In this document: one piece after another, positions 49,797 to 58,807 of the stretch
Position numbering within the stretch: position 1 is the stretch's first letter
How the letters are laid out: each line of letters starts with the position of its first letter
DNA from: Amycolatopsis suaedae
GTDB taxonomy: Bacteria > Actinomycetota > Actinomycetes > Mycobacteriales > Pseudonocardiaceae
DNA: 64,000 nt
Reading direction: 5' to 3'
Assembly (NCBI RefSeq): GCF_004214935.1
Contig: NZ_SFCC01000001.1
Span: 248,001-312,000, forward strand
Notes under the pieces: model-generated
What the model was told of the DNA's origin: nothing
The model's database searches: none
The model's input: the letters and a program-made list of their open reading frames with translations, nothing else
Position numbers and translations under genes: made by a program

Positions 49797-50705
49797 ATGT
49801 CACCGTCGGCATCCGTCGACATTCCCGACACGTTCACCGCGTTGCACCGCGACGAGCACGGCACCTGGGTGGCCGGGCTGCCGTCGCTGATCGGCGACTG
49901 CATGGACCGCTGGGCGGTCCGGCCGGACGGCCCGTCCGCGCACGGCATGGGCTCGCTCGTCGTCCCGGTGGTACGCGACGACGGCCTGCGGGCCGTGCTG
50001 AAGTTCCAGCCGGTCACCGACGAGAACGCCGGCGCACCGGCGGCGTTGCGGCGGTGGAACGGTGACGGCATCGTCCACCTGCTCGACCTGGACGAGCCCA
50101 CCGGAACCATGCTGCTGGAACGACTCGACGCCGCCCGGCCGCTGTCCGCGCTGCGCGACGACGACGCGCGGCTGCGGGTCGTCACCGGCCTGCTCGCGCG
50201 GCTCGTCGCCGTACCGGCCCCGCCCGGCATGCGGCGGCTGGGCGACATCGCCGCGGCGATGGTCGACGACACCGGGCGCGCGCTGCCCGCGCTGGCCGAC
50301 CCCGGCGAGCGGGCCCTGCTGCGGGTCTGCGCCGGGGCGGTGGCCGAGCTGGTGCCCGAGCCGGGCGACCGGCTGCTGCACTGGGATCTGCACCGGGACA
50401 ACGTCCTTGCCGGGCAACGGGAACCGTGGATCGCGATCGACCCGGTCCCGCTGGCGGGCGACCCGGGCTTCGAGCTGCTGCCCGCACTCGGCGACCCGTG
50501 GGACGACGGCGCGGGCACGGTTCGCGGCGTGCTCCGCCGTTTCGACCTGATGACCGAGGCACTCGGACTGGACCGTCCGCGTGCGGCAGGCTGGACCCTG
50601 GGCAGGGTCCTGCAGAACGCGCTCTGGGACATCGAGGACGGAAAGTCCACAATGGACCCGGAGCAGGTCGGTATCGCCCGGACGTTGTTGCTGTACCGGC
50701 GATGA
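49797..50705 (+). CDS. APH(6)-like aminoglycoside/hydroxyurea phosphotransferase family kinase
   Basis: A 302-residue kinase of the APH_6_hur family (streptomycin 6-kinase-like). LHWDLHRDNVLAG carries the catalytic Asp and Asn, and IAIDPVPLAGDPGFELLPAL the second metal Asp. The N-terminal nucleotide segment is GSLVVPVVRDDGLRAVLKFQ. It might inactivate an aminoglycoside or phosphorylate a small sugar-like metabolite. The ATG at 49797 follows GAAGGAG, which is hidden in a hairpin. The gene is alone. It might give resistance to a self-made or environmental compound (inference). Confidence 0.87.
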   Translation: MSPSASVDIPDTFTALHRDEHGTWVAGLPSLIGDCMDRWAVRPDGPSAHGMGSLVVPVVRDDGLRAVLKFQPVTDENAGAPAALRRWNGDGIVHLLDLDEPTGTMLLERLDAARPLSALRDDDARLRVVTGLLARLVAVPAPPGMRRLGDIAAAMVDDTGRALPALADPGERALLRVCAGAVAELVPEPGDRLLHWDLHRDNVLAGQREPWIAIDPVPLAGDPGFELLPALGDPWDDGAGTVRGVLRRFDLMTEALGLDRPRAAGWTLGRVLQNALWDIEDGKSTMDPEQVGIARTLLLYRR

Positions 50706-50939
50706 CGGGCTCAGTGTCCGGCGGGCTCCGGCGGCCGGCCCGGGCGGCCAGCCGGAGCAGGCCCGGCGTGAGCAGCCACGCGGGCATGCCGGACGCTCCT
50801 TGCCGGCGGATGATCACGAGACGCGGGAGCGTAGGCCGCGACCGGCCGGGGACGCTCGTGGTTTTCCGCCGGGTCCGGCGGGCGGAGGCGGGCCGTCCGC
50901 TACGGTGAACGGCGACAACCGAACCGGTGAGGAGTGCGC

Positions 50940-51788
50940 ATGGCGGCCCAGGATCCCGACTTCGTTCCCGAGGGTGTCGACCTGGAACACCCCAACCCGG
51001 CGCGGATCTACGACTGGTTCCTCGGCGGCACGGCGAACTGGGCCATCGACAGGGAGTTCGGCGCCAGGGCGGTCGCGGCGTTCCCCGGGGTCCGGGTGCT
51101 GGCGAAGGTGGGCAGGGAGTTCCTCGGCCGCGGCGTGCAGTACCTCGCCGAGCAGGGCGTGAACCAGTTCCTCGACCTCGGCTCCGGCGTGCCGACCGTG
51201 GGCAACGTCCACGAGATCGCCGACGAGGTCAACCCGGGCAGCCGGTGCGTCTACGTCGACATCGAGCCGGTCGCGGTGGCCCACTCGAAGGTGTTGCTGG
51301 AGCGCGAGGGCGACCCGAAGCGGCACGCGGTCATCCAGGGTGACCTGCGTGATCCGGAGACGATCTGGCGCCGGGCGCTGGACACCGGGGTGCTCGACCC
51401 GTCGCAGCCGATCGGCCTGATCGTGGTCGGCGTTCTCTACTTCGTCGGCCCGGAGGACAACCCGCACGCCATCATCGGGCACTACCGCGACCTGCTGCCG
51501 TCGGGCTCGTACTTCCTGTGCTCGCACCTGACCGTCGACGACGAGCCGACGGAGGAGGGCGACCGCCGGGAGGAGGTCCGCCAGCAGTACCGGCAGCACA
51601 GCACCGAGCTGCACATGCGCGACCGGGCGGAGTTCACCCGGTTCTTCGACGGCTGGGAGCTGGTCGACCCCGGCGTGGTGTGGATCCCGCAGTGGCGGCC
51701 CGACCTGCGGCCCTCGCCGGCGACGCGGGAGTTCGCCGGCAACCCGTCGAGCAGCAGCGGCTACGCCGGGCTCGGCCGCAAGCCCTGA
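50940..51788 (+). CDS. DUF574-family SAM-dependent methyltransferase
   Basis: A 282-residue protein. HPNPARIYDWFLGGTANWAID at the N-terminus is typical of this actinomycete-specific family, with LDLGSGVPTVGNVHEIA as the SAM site and VYVDIEPVAVAHSKVLL the acidic motif. Family members are numerous in Streptomyces and related genera, but few are characterised. The ATG 50940 follows GGTGAGGAG; a GTG 6 bp earlier is too close to it. It lies 235 bp behind the APH gene, with no clear link. Confidence 0.92.
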   Translation: MAAQDPDFVPEGVDLEHPNPARIYDWFLGGTANWAIDREFGARAVAAFPGVRVLAKVGREFLGRGVQYLAEQGVNQFLDLGSGVPTVGNVHEIADEVNPGSRCVYVDIEPVAVAHSKVLLEREGDPKRHAVIQGDLRDPETIWRRALDTGVLDPSQPIGLIVVGVLYFVGPEDNPHAIIGHYRDLLPSGSYFLCSHLTVDDEPTEEGDRREEVRQQYRQHSTELHMRDRAEFTRFFDGWELVDPGVVWIPQWRPDLRPSPATREFAGNPSSSSGYAGLGRKP

Positions 51789-51834
51789 CTCCTGCCCCTG
51801 GCGTACACGGCGAAAGTCGGGTGCTCGGGCCGTG

Positions 51835-51848
51835 TGTGAGCGCTAACA
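51835..51848. promoter_or_regulatory. LacI-type operator-like site
   Basis: TGTGAGCGCTAACA is one pair off the palindrome TGTTAGCGCTAACA common for LacI-family sugar regulators. It lies 81 bp before the GH2 gene, next to ATTGACGTATACC, which could be promoter elements. No LacI gene is in the window. Confidence 0.5.
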
Positions 51849-51909
51849 GTCCTCCTAACGCACTATTGACGTATACCGTGAATTGTTGTTGTCTCATGTT
51901 CGATCTTGT

Positions 51910-51927
51910 TTGAACATGGAGGTTCAA
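51910..51927 (+). promoter_or_regulatory. dyad over the GH2 ribosome binding site
   Basis: TTGAACATGGAGGTTCAA has 6-bp inverted arms around ATGGAG, just before the ATG 51929, so the GGAGG lies in the loop and right arm. A weak leader hairpin. Confidence 0.4.
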
Positions 51928-51928
51928 C

Positions 51929-54900
51929 ATGCGCCGCCGCGGTGGGCTGCTCGCTGCCCTCGTGCTTCCGCTGACCATGGTCGTCGCCGTTCCGGCGTCG
52001 GCCGGACCGCCGGGTGACCTGTACTCCTACCTCGAAGACCCGAGCAAGGTGGGGGAGAACCAGGAGCCGGCCCACGCCAGCCTGCTGCCCTACGCCGACG
52101 CGGACTCCGCCGCCAAGGGCGCCCCGGAGACGCCGTTCACCCGCAGCCTCGACGGGCAGTGGCGGATCGCCATGGCCGACCGGCCCGAGGAGGTCCCCGC
52201 CGGTTTCCACGCCGACGGCTACGACGTGTCGGACTGGCGGCAGGTGAACGTCCCGCACACCTGGCAGACCGACGGCCTGGATCACCCGATCTTCCGCAAC
52301 ATCGCCACCGAGATCCAGCCGGACGACCCGCCGAAGGTGCCGAGGGACGTCAACCCGACCGGCGCCTACGTCCGCGACTTCGACCTGCCGGCCGACTGGT
52401 CGGGCCGCAGCACCTTCCTCCGCTTCGAGGGCGTCACCTCGGCGTACTTCGTCTGGGTCAACGGCCGTTACGTCGGTTACGACCAGGGCGGCTACACGCC
52501 CGCCGAGTTCGACATCGGTGCCGCGCTCCGCCCCGGCAAGAACCGCGTCGCGGTGCAGGTGCACCGCTGGAGCGCCGGTGCCTACCTCGAAGACGTCGAC
52601 CAGTGGCGCTACGCCGGGATCTTCCGCTCGGTCAGCCTGCGGTCGACGCCGTCCACCTACGTCGAGGACGTCACCCTGCGCACCGACCTGGACGACACCT
52701 ACACCGACGCGACGCTGTCCGCCGCCGTCGAGCTGGGCCACAAGGCGGGCGGCACCACCGGCAGGCACCGGCTCACCGCCAGCCTGCGCGACGCCAGCGG
52801 CGCCGAGGTCGCCACGGCCGCCACCGAGGTCGACGTCACCGGCCCGGACGCGACCGCGAACCTGACCATGCCGGTGCGCAACCCGGCGAAGTGGACCGAC
52901 GAGACGCCCAACGTGTACACGGTGGTGCTCACGCTCACCGCGCCCGACGGCACGACCCACATCACCAGCGAGACCACCGGTTTCCGGGAACTCCAGATCC
53001 GCGAAAAGCAGTTGCTGGTCAACGGAAAGCGGGTGCTGTTCAAGGGCGTCAACCGCGCCGAGACCGACCCCCGTACCGGCCGGCACGCCACCCGTGCCGC
53101 GCAGGAACGCGACGTCGCACTGATGAAGCAGCTCAACGTCAACGCCGTGCGTACCTCGCACTACCCGTCCGACCCCTACCTCTACGACCTCGCCGACCGG
53201 CAGGGCATCTGGATCGGCGACGAGGTCGACATCGAGACGCACAACCACGAGGACTGCTCGAAGTGGTGCCAGGCCAACCAGCCCGAATGGAAGAACGCCT
53301 TCCTGGACAGGCTGATCGGCATGGTGGAACGCGACAAGAACCACCCGAGCGTCTTCCTCTGGGACACCGGCAACGAGGCCGGTCTCGGCGCCCACCACTT
53401 CGCGATGGCCGAGTGGCTGGACGCCAACGAGCCGACCCGGCCGATCTACCACCAGTCCAACAACCCCGACGGTGACGCGCCGTTCGCCGACATCTGGGGA
53501 CCGCGTTACCCGTCGCCGGAGAAATTCGCCGAACAGGCCCGGACCACGACCAAGCCGCTCATCTTCGGCGAGTACGCCCACGCGATGGGCAACAGCCTCG
53601 GCAACTTCCGCGAGTTCTGGGACATCATCCGGGCCAACCCGGCCACCCAGGGCGGATTCATCTGGGACTGGGCCGAGCAGAGTATCCGGCAGGACATCCG
53701 CATCGTGCCCGACCGGTCCGGCAACAACATCTCCACCCACCTGTCCGGAATGCCGGAACATGTGCCCGGCCGCGACGCCCAGGCGGGCAAGGCACTGCAC
53801 CTGAGCGGCCTGGACGACTTCGTCGAGGTCTACCGTGACCGCAAGCTCGACATCACGGGCAAGGCGGTCACCCTGGACGCCTGGGTCAAACCGGCGCCGT
53901 GGACCGGTGACTTCCGCATCGTCGGCAAGGGCGATCACCAGTACGCACTGAAGATGAAGGACAGGGACACCCTGGAGTTCTTCATCCACAGTGGAACGTG
54001 GCGGACCGCCCAGGCCAAGGTGCCTGCCGACTTCTACGGCAACTGGCACCGGGTCAGCGGCACCTACGACGGCACCGCGGTCCGCCTGTTCATCGACGGC
54101 AGGCAGGTCGCCAGCACACCGTTCGACGGCCCCATCGACGGATCCTCGGCCGAGGTGAACATCGGGCGGGACTTCGAGATGTCCTGGAACGACCCCAGCG
54201 AGGTCGGCAGGATGGCCCACGGCACGGTGGATGACGTCCGGATCTACGACCGGGCACTGACACCCGCCGAACTGGGTACCCGCGAAGCCGCGCCGAAACC
54301 GGTGCTGGCACTGGACTTCGACGAGATCCACCAGCGCGGCACCCACCTGTCCTACGGTTCCACGATGTCCGGTGTGGACGGCATGATCACCCCGGACCGG
54401 CAACCGCAGCCGGAGACCACCCAGCTGGCGTGGGCCCACCAGCCCATCCGGTTCGCCTTCGACGCTGGCGCGCTGTCGATCCGCAACGAACGGCAGTTCA
54501 CCGGCACCGACGACCTGACCCTGCGCTGGCAGGTCACCGAGGGGACCCGGCAGGTGGCCGGCGCGCGGCAGCCGCTGCGGGCCGGACCGGACGCCACCGT
54601 GACCGTCCGGCCGGCGATCCCGCCCAACCCGGGTGACCGCGAACGGTTCCTGACCGTGGAGGCCGTCACCGCCGACGGTCACGTGCTCGCCCACGACCAG
54701 TTCACGCTGGGCGGCAAGCGGATCCCCGGGCTCGACCGGCCCGGGACGGCCGGGGCCGCCCAGGTGACCGAGACGGCCACCGCGGTGACCGCCACCGCCG
54801 GCCGGACCGTCTACACCGTGGACAAGAACACCGGCACGCTGTCCTCGATCCGCGCGCAGGGCAAGGAACTGCTGGCCGGTGGCCCGAAACTGGACGCCTG

Positions 54901-55648
54901 GCGGGCACCGATCAGCAACGAGACCTGGGCCTGGGGCCGTGCGGAAGGGGAGGACTGGCGCCGCGCCGGGCTGGACCGCCTGCGTACCACCGTCACCGGC
55001 GTCCGGGTGGAACCCGGCCCGCGGATCGTCGTCGATTCCCGGGTCGCCGCACCGGACGTGGCGGGTGCGTGGTTCGACCAGACCATGACCTACACCGTCA
55101 CCCCGGCGGGCGAGCTGAAGCTGGATCACCGCGTCGTGCCCCAGGGCAGCGTGCGGACACTGCCGTACCTGCCACGCATCGGGGTGTCGCTGGCCGTGCC
55201 CGACTCGTTCGACCGGTTCAGCTGGTACGGCCGCCGCGACGAGAGCTACAACGACCGCCGCGACGGCACCCCGATCGGCGTGCACTCCAGCACCGTCGAC
55301 GAGCAGTACGTCGACTACCACCGGCCGCAGGACTACGGCAACCACACCGACAGCCGGTGGGCGCTGCTGTCCGACGGCAGGCTCGGCGGGTTGCTCGTCG
55401 CCGGTGCCAAGGACGTCAGCGTGACCCCCTTCGACGACCTGGACCGGGCCGCGTACCCGTTCCAGCTCCAGCGCAACAAGGGCTGGTTCACCCTGCACGC
55501 GAGTCACGCGGCCACCGGTGTCGGCGACACCCCGAACCCGGTGCGTAAGCAGTACCAGGTCGCCGCCGACGCCACCTACGAGTACAGCCTCACGCTGCGG
55601 CCGCTCACCCCGGCCGAGGCGCGCGCCGGCCTGCCCGCCGGCGCCTGA
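51929..55648 (+). CDS. secreted GH2 beta-galactosidase with inserted LamG domain
   Basis: A 1239-residue secreted enzyme with signal GLLAALVLPLTMVVAVPASA. It has the LacZ-like order of sugar-binding, immunoglobulin-like and TIM-barrel domains, with acid/base E483 in DTGNEAG and nucleophile E548 in FGEYAHAMGNS. A LamG/Concanavalin-like module (about 618-795) is inserted after the barrel, before the C-terminal beta-sandwich (domain 5) with GAWFDQTMTYTVTPAGEL. LacZ lacks such a module. It probably releases galactose from polymers outside the cell. The GH27 gene follows 22 bp later in the same operon. A LacI-like site lies upstream. Confidence 0.9.
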   Translation: MRRRGGLLAALVLPLTMVVAVPASAGPPGDLYSYLEDPSKVGENQEPAHASLLPYADADSAAKGAPETPFTRSLDGQWRIAMADRPEEVPAGFHADGYDVSDWRQVNVPHTWQTDGLDHPIFRNIATEIQPDDPPKVPRDVNPTGAYVRDFDLPADWSGRSTFLRFEGVTSAYFVWVNGRYVGYDQGGYTPAEFDIGAALRPGKNRVAVQVHRWSAGAYLEDVDQWRYAGIFRSVSLRSTPSTYVEDVTLRTDLDDTYTDATLSAAVELGHKAGGTTGRHRLTASLRDASGAEVATAATEVDVTGPDATANLTMPVRNPAKWTDETPNVYTVVLTLTAPDGTTHITSETTGFRELQIREKQLLVNGKRVLFKGVNRAETDPRTGRHATRAAQERDVALMKQLNVNAVRTSHYPSDPYLYDLADRQGIWIGDEVDIETHNHEDCSKWCQANQPEWKNAFLDRLIGMVERDKNHPSVFLWDTGNEAGLGAHHFAMAEWLDANEPTRPIYHQSNNPDGDAPFADIWGPRYPSPEKFAEQARTTTKPLIFGEYAHAMGNSLGNFREFWDIIRANPATQGGFIWDWAEQSIRQDIRIVPDRSGNNISTHLSGMPEHVPGRDAQAGKALHLSGLDDFVEVYRDRKLDITGKAVTLDAWVKPAPWTGDFRIVGKGDHQYALKMKDRDTLEFFIHSGTWRTAQAKVPADFYGNWHRVSGTYDGTAVRLFIDGRQVASTPFDGPIDGSSAEVNIGRDFEMSWNDPSEVGRMAHGTVDDVRIYDRALTPAELGTREAAPKPVLALDFDEIHQRGTHLSYGSTMSGVDGMITPDRQPQPETTQLAWAHQPIRFAFDAGALSIRNERQFTGTDDLTLRWQVTEGTRQVAGARQPLRAGPDATVTVRPAIPPNPGDRERFLTVEAVTADGHVLAHDQFTLGGKRIPGLDRPGTAGAAQVTETATAVTATAGRTVYTVDKNTGTLSSIRAQGKELLAGGPKLDAWRAPISNETWAWGRAEGEDWRRAGLDRLRTTVTGVRVEPGPRIVVDSRVAAPDVAGAWFDQTMTYTVTPAGELKLDHRVVPQGSVRTLPYLPRIGVSLAVPDSFDRFSWYGRRDESYNDRRDGTPIGVHSSTVDEQYVDYHRPQDYGNHTDSRWALLSDGRLGGLLVAGAKDVSVTPFDDLDRAAYPFQLQRNKGWFTLHASHAATGVGDTPNPVRKQYQVAADATYEYSLTLRPLTPAEARAGLPAGA

Positions 55649-55670
55649 CAGTCCGGAAAGGACGGTTGAC

Positions 55671-56909
55671 GTGACGTTGTCAGGGAAGATCGCGGCCGCC
55701 TGCGTGCTCGTGCTGGCCTGCACGCAGGCGGTTCCCGCCGCCGCGGCCGAACCGGCCCCCACGCCGCCGCTGGGCTGGAATTCGTGGAACACCTTCGGCT
55801 GCGACATCAACGAACAGCTGATCCGCGACACCGCGGATTCGATGGTGTCGTCCGGGATGGCCCGCGCCGGTTACCGGTACGTGGTGATCGACGACTGCTG
55901 GTTCGATCCGCAGCGTGCCGCCGACGGCAGCCTGCGGGCGCACCCGCAACGGTTTCCCAGCGGTATCAAGGCACTGGCCGACTACATCCACGGCAAGGGC
56001 CTGAAGTTCGGCATCTACCAGGTGCCGACCGAGAAGACCTGCGCGCAGCGCGGTGGCGCCTACCCGGGCGCCACCGGCAGCAGGGGACACGAGGTGCGCG
56101 ACGCCCGCACGTTCGCCGAGTGGGGCGTGGACTACCTCAAGTACGACTGGTGCTCGCCGGAGGGCACGCTGGCCGACCAGATCGCGGCGTTCACCGTGAT
56201 GCGGGACGCGCTGCGGTCCACCGGCCGCGACATCGTCTACAGCATCAACGCCAACAGCTACCACGACGAGAAGAACGGCGCGAAGTACGACTGGTCCGCG
56301 ATCGCCGACCAGTGGCGCACCACCGAGGACATCAAGCCGGTGTGGCGCACCGGCAACCCCAACACCTATCCGATGGGCGTCACCGACATCATCGACGTCA
56401 CCGAGCCGCTGCGGGACTGGGCGGGGCCGGGGCACTGGAACGACCCGGACATGCTCGAGGTCGGGGTGTACAACGTGGAAGGCTTCCCCGGCCTGACCGA
56501 CACCGAGGCCAGGGCGCACTTCAGTATGTGGGCCATGCTGGCTGCGCCGATGATCGCGGGCAACGACCTGCGGGCCATGCCGGGCGAAATCAGGAAGATC
56601 CTCACCAACCGCGGCGTGCTGGCGGTCAGCCAGGACCGCCGCGGCGTCGCCGCCGACCGGGTACGCGACGACGGCGACCTGGAGGTCTGGGCCCGGCCGC
56701 TGGCCGGCGGTGACGTCGCGGTGGCGTTGTTCAACCGGTCCGAGCGGGCCGCGCGGATCACCGCGCGGACCGGGGAAGTGGGGCTGCGCCCGGGTCCGCA
56801 CCTGGTCACCGACCTGTGGACCGGGCGGAAGTCGGTGAGCCGGGGCGAGTTGTCGGCGGAGGTGCCGGTACACGGGGTGGTACTGCTGCGGGTGCGGCCG
56901 CTGACGTGA
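55671..56909 (+). CDS. secreted alpha-galactosidase, GH27
   Basis: A 412-residue secreted enzyme with a signal peptide (KIAAACVLVLACTQAVPAAAA). PPLGWNSWNTFGCDIN is the GH27 start, VIDDCWFD follows, KYDWC holds the nucleophile D159 and HWNDPDML the acid/base D260. A small C-terminal beta domain completes it. It would release alpha-linked galactose, e.g. from galactomannan or raffinose. It starts at GTG 55671 after GGAAAGGA, 22 bp after the GH2 gene; the two are co-transcribed for galactose-containing glycans. Confidence 0.94.
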   Translation: MTLSGKIAAACVLVLACTQAVPAAAAEPAPTPPLGWNSWNTFGCDINEQLIRDTADSMVSSGMARAGYRYVVIDDCWFDPQRAADGSLRAHPQRFPSGIKALADYIHGKGLKFGIYQVPTEKTCAQRGGAYPGATGSRGHEVRDARTFAEWGVDYLKYDWCSPEGTLADQIAAFTVMRDALRSTGRDIVYSINANSYHDEKNGAKYDWSAIADQWRTTEDIKPVWRTGNPNTYPMGVTDIIDVTEPLRDWAGPGHWNDPDMLEVGVYNVEGFPGLTDTEARAHFSMWAMLAAPMIAGNDLRAMPGEIRKILTNRGVLAVSQDRRGVAADRVRDDGDLEVWARPLAGGDVAVALFNRSERAARITARTGEVGLRPGPHLVTDLWTGRKSVSRGELSAEVPVHGVVLLRVRPLT

Positions 56910-56970
56910 GGCTGGTCCGCGCGGCGGGTCACTGGCAGTATCGGACCGACCACGACGTCGAGGAGGATTC

Positions 56971-57447
56971 GTGACCGGCGAGGAGATCGTGCTGGGGCCC
57001 CTGCCCAAGGGGATCACGCTCGCGGGCGAGGGCATGCGGAGCAAGGTGTGGAACGTGCTCGGGCACACCTACTCCATGAAGGCGTCGAGCGAGTCGAGCT
57101 TCGCCTTCGAGACCTACGACCCACCGGGCACCGGCGTGCCACCACACGTCCACCCCACCCAGGACGAGCACATCTACGTGCTGGACGGTGTGTTCACGCT
57201 GTACCTGGACGGCCAGTGGGAGACCGCCGGGCCCGGTGACACCGTGCGGATGCCGAAGGGCCTGCCGCACGCGTACTACAACCGCAGCGAGGCGCCCACC
57301 CGCGCGTTGTTCTGGGTGAGCCCGGCGGGACGGCTGGCGGAGCTGTTCGACCGGCTGCACGACCTCGACGACCTGGAGGAGGCTGTGCGCCGGTCGGCCG
57401 AGTGCGACGTGAACTTCCTGCCGCCCGGTTCGGTGGACGGTGCCTGA
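56971..57447 (+). CDS. cupin domain protein
   Basis: A 158-residue single-cupin protein. PPHVHPTQDEHIYVLDGVFTL and GPGDTVRMPKGLPHAYYN are cupin motifs 1 and 2, with metal ligands in HVH, E and H. Function could be as an isomerase, dioxygenase or sensor. It starts at GTG 56971 after AGGAGGATTC and overlaps the NCS1 permease gene by 8 bp, so the two are co-expressed. Confidence 0.87.
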   Translation: MTGEEIVLGPLPKGITLAGEGMRSKVWNVLGHTYSMKASSESSFAFETYDPPGTGVPPHVHPTQDEHIYVLDGVFTLYLDGQWETAGPGDTVRMPKGLPHAYYNRSEAPTRALFWVSPAGRLAELFDRLHDLDDLEEAVRRSAECDVNFLPPGSVDGA

Positions 57448-58807
57448 GGCCGCCATCGAGCGGCGTTCCATCGACCCGGTTCCCGAGGCCGAGCGGCACG
57501 GGCACCCCCGGAGCCTGTTCACGCTGTGGTTCGCGGCGAACATGCAGATCACCGCCGCGGTGACCGGGGCGCTGACGGTGCTGGTCGGCGTGCACCCGTT
57601 GTGGGCGCTGGTCGCTGTCGTGCTGGGCAACGCGCTGGGCGGCGTGCCGATGGCGTTGCACGCCGCCCAGGGGCCGCGGCTGGGCATCCCGCAGATGATC
57701 CAGTCGCGGGCGCAGTTCGGCGTCTACGGCGCCGTGCTGCCGTTGCTGCTGGTCGTCGTGATGTACCTGGGCTACTTTGCCAGCGGCAACGTGCTCGGCG
57801 GGCAGGCGGTCGCCCAGATCACCGGCCTGCCGACCGACGTGGCGATCGTGGGCTACGCCGCCGCGTCGGCGGCGATCGCGGTCGTCGGCTACCGGCTGAT
57901 CCACCGGTTCGGCTGGGTGGCCTCGGCGTTGTCGGTGGTCGTGTTCGTGTACCTGAGCGTCCGGCTGGTCGGTGGCCACGACCTCGGCGCGGTGCTCGCC
58001 GAGCCGCGGCTGGACCTGCCCAAGTTCCTGCTGGCGTTGTCGCTGACCGCGTCCTGGCAGCTGACGTTCGGCCCGTACGTGGCCGACACCTCGCGGTACC
58101 TGCCTGCCACGACGTCGGTGCGGTCGACGTTCTGGTGGACCTACGGCGGTACCGTCCTCGGCGCGGCCTGGGCCATGTCGTTCGGCGCGCTCGCCTACGC
58201 CGTCGCGGGCAACGCGTTCAAGGGCCGCGAGGTGGCCTACATCGTCGGGCTCGGGGGAGAGGCGCTGGTCGTCCCGCTGCTGCTGGCGATCGCGCTGGGC
58301 AAGTTCACCGTCAACGTGCTCAACATCTACGGCGGCTACATGACGGTCGCCACCACGCTGACCGCCGTCAGCAGGAAGGTGGCGCTCTCGCAGGCGGCGC
58401 GGATCGGCTACATCGCGGCGGTCGGGGTGCTCGGTGGCGTGATCGCGGTGCTGGGCCGCGGTGAGTTTCTCGGCAACTTCGTGCTGTTCCTGCACTTCCT
58501 GCTGTACTTTCTCACCCCGTGGAGTTCGATCAACCTGGTCGACTTCTACCTGGTGCGCAAGGAACGTTACGACCTGGACGCCATCTACGACCCGGGCGGC
58601 CGCTACGGCCGCTGGGCGGCACCGGCGTTGCTCGCCTACGTCGCCGGCATGCTGGTCCAGGTGCCGTTCTCCAATGTGGACGGTGTGTACGTCGGCGTGC
58701 TGGTCGGGCTGCTGGGCGGGGCCGATCTGGCGTGGGTGCTCGGACTGGTCGTGCCCGGTGTGCTGTACGCCGTGCTGATGCGCCGGTCTAGGGAGCGGGA
58801 TTGGTGA
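57440..58807 (+). CDS. NCS1-type purine/cytosine permease
   Basis: A 455-residue transporter with about 12 membrane helices. SLFTLWFAANMQITAAVTGA, RLGIPQMIQSRAQFGVYGAV, GPYVADTSRYLPATTSVRSTF and FLTPWSSINLVDFYLVRKE are characteristic of the NCS1 family that imports nucleobases, hydantoins or thiamine precursors with sodium or protons. The GTG 57440 overlaps the cupin gene. The cupin may act on the imported substrate (inference). It overlaps the next gene on the other strand by 20 bp. Confidence 0.93.
   Translation: MPEAAIERRSIDPVPEAERHGHPRSLFTLWFAANMQITAAVTGALTVLVGVHPLWALVAVVLGNALGGVPMALHAAQGPRLGIPQMIQSRAQFGVYGAVLPLLLVVVMYLGYFASGNVLGGQAVAQITGLPTDVAIVGYAAASAAIAVVGYRLIHRFGWVASALSVVVFVYLSVRLVGGHDLGAVLAEPRLDLPKFLLALSLTASWQLTFGPYVADTSRYLPATTSVRSTFWWTYGGTVLGAAWAMSFGALAYAVAGNAFKGREVAYIVGLGGEALVVPLLLAIALGKFTVNVLNIYGGYMTVATTLTAVSRKVALSQAARIGYIAAVGVLGGVIAVLGRGEFLGNFVLFLHFLLYFLTPWSSINLVDFYLVRKERYDLDAIYDPGGRYGRWAAPALLAYVAGMLVQVPFSNVDGVYVGVLVGLLGGADLAWVLGLVVPGVLYAVLMRRSRERDW

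Noticed and set aside
50182..50817. Minus-strand frame starting at ATG near 50787 with AAGGAG ahead (MPAWLLTPGLLRLAARAG)
   Set aside because: It would overlap the APH(6)-like gene by about 500 bp and has no family match. The ribosome site is likely chance.
51863..55831. Very long minus-strand open frame (over 1300 codons) opposite the GH2 gene
   Set aside because: It is the antisense shadow of the high-GC GH2 gene. Its composition (Val, Gly, Arg, Asp-rich) has no domain, while the plus strand has full GH2 catalytic motifs.
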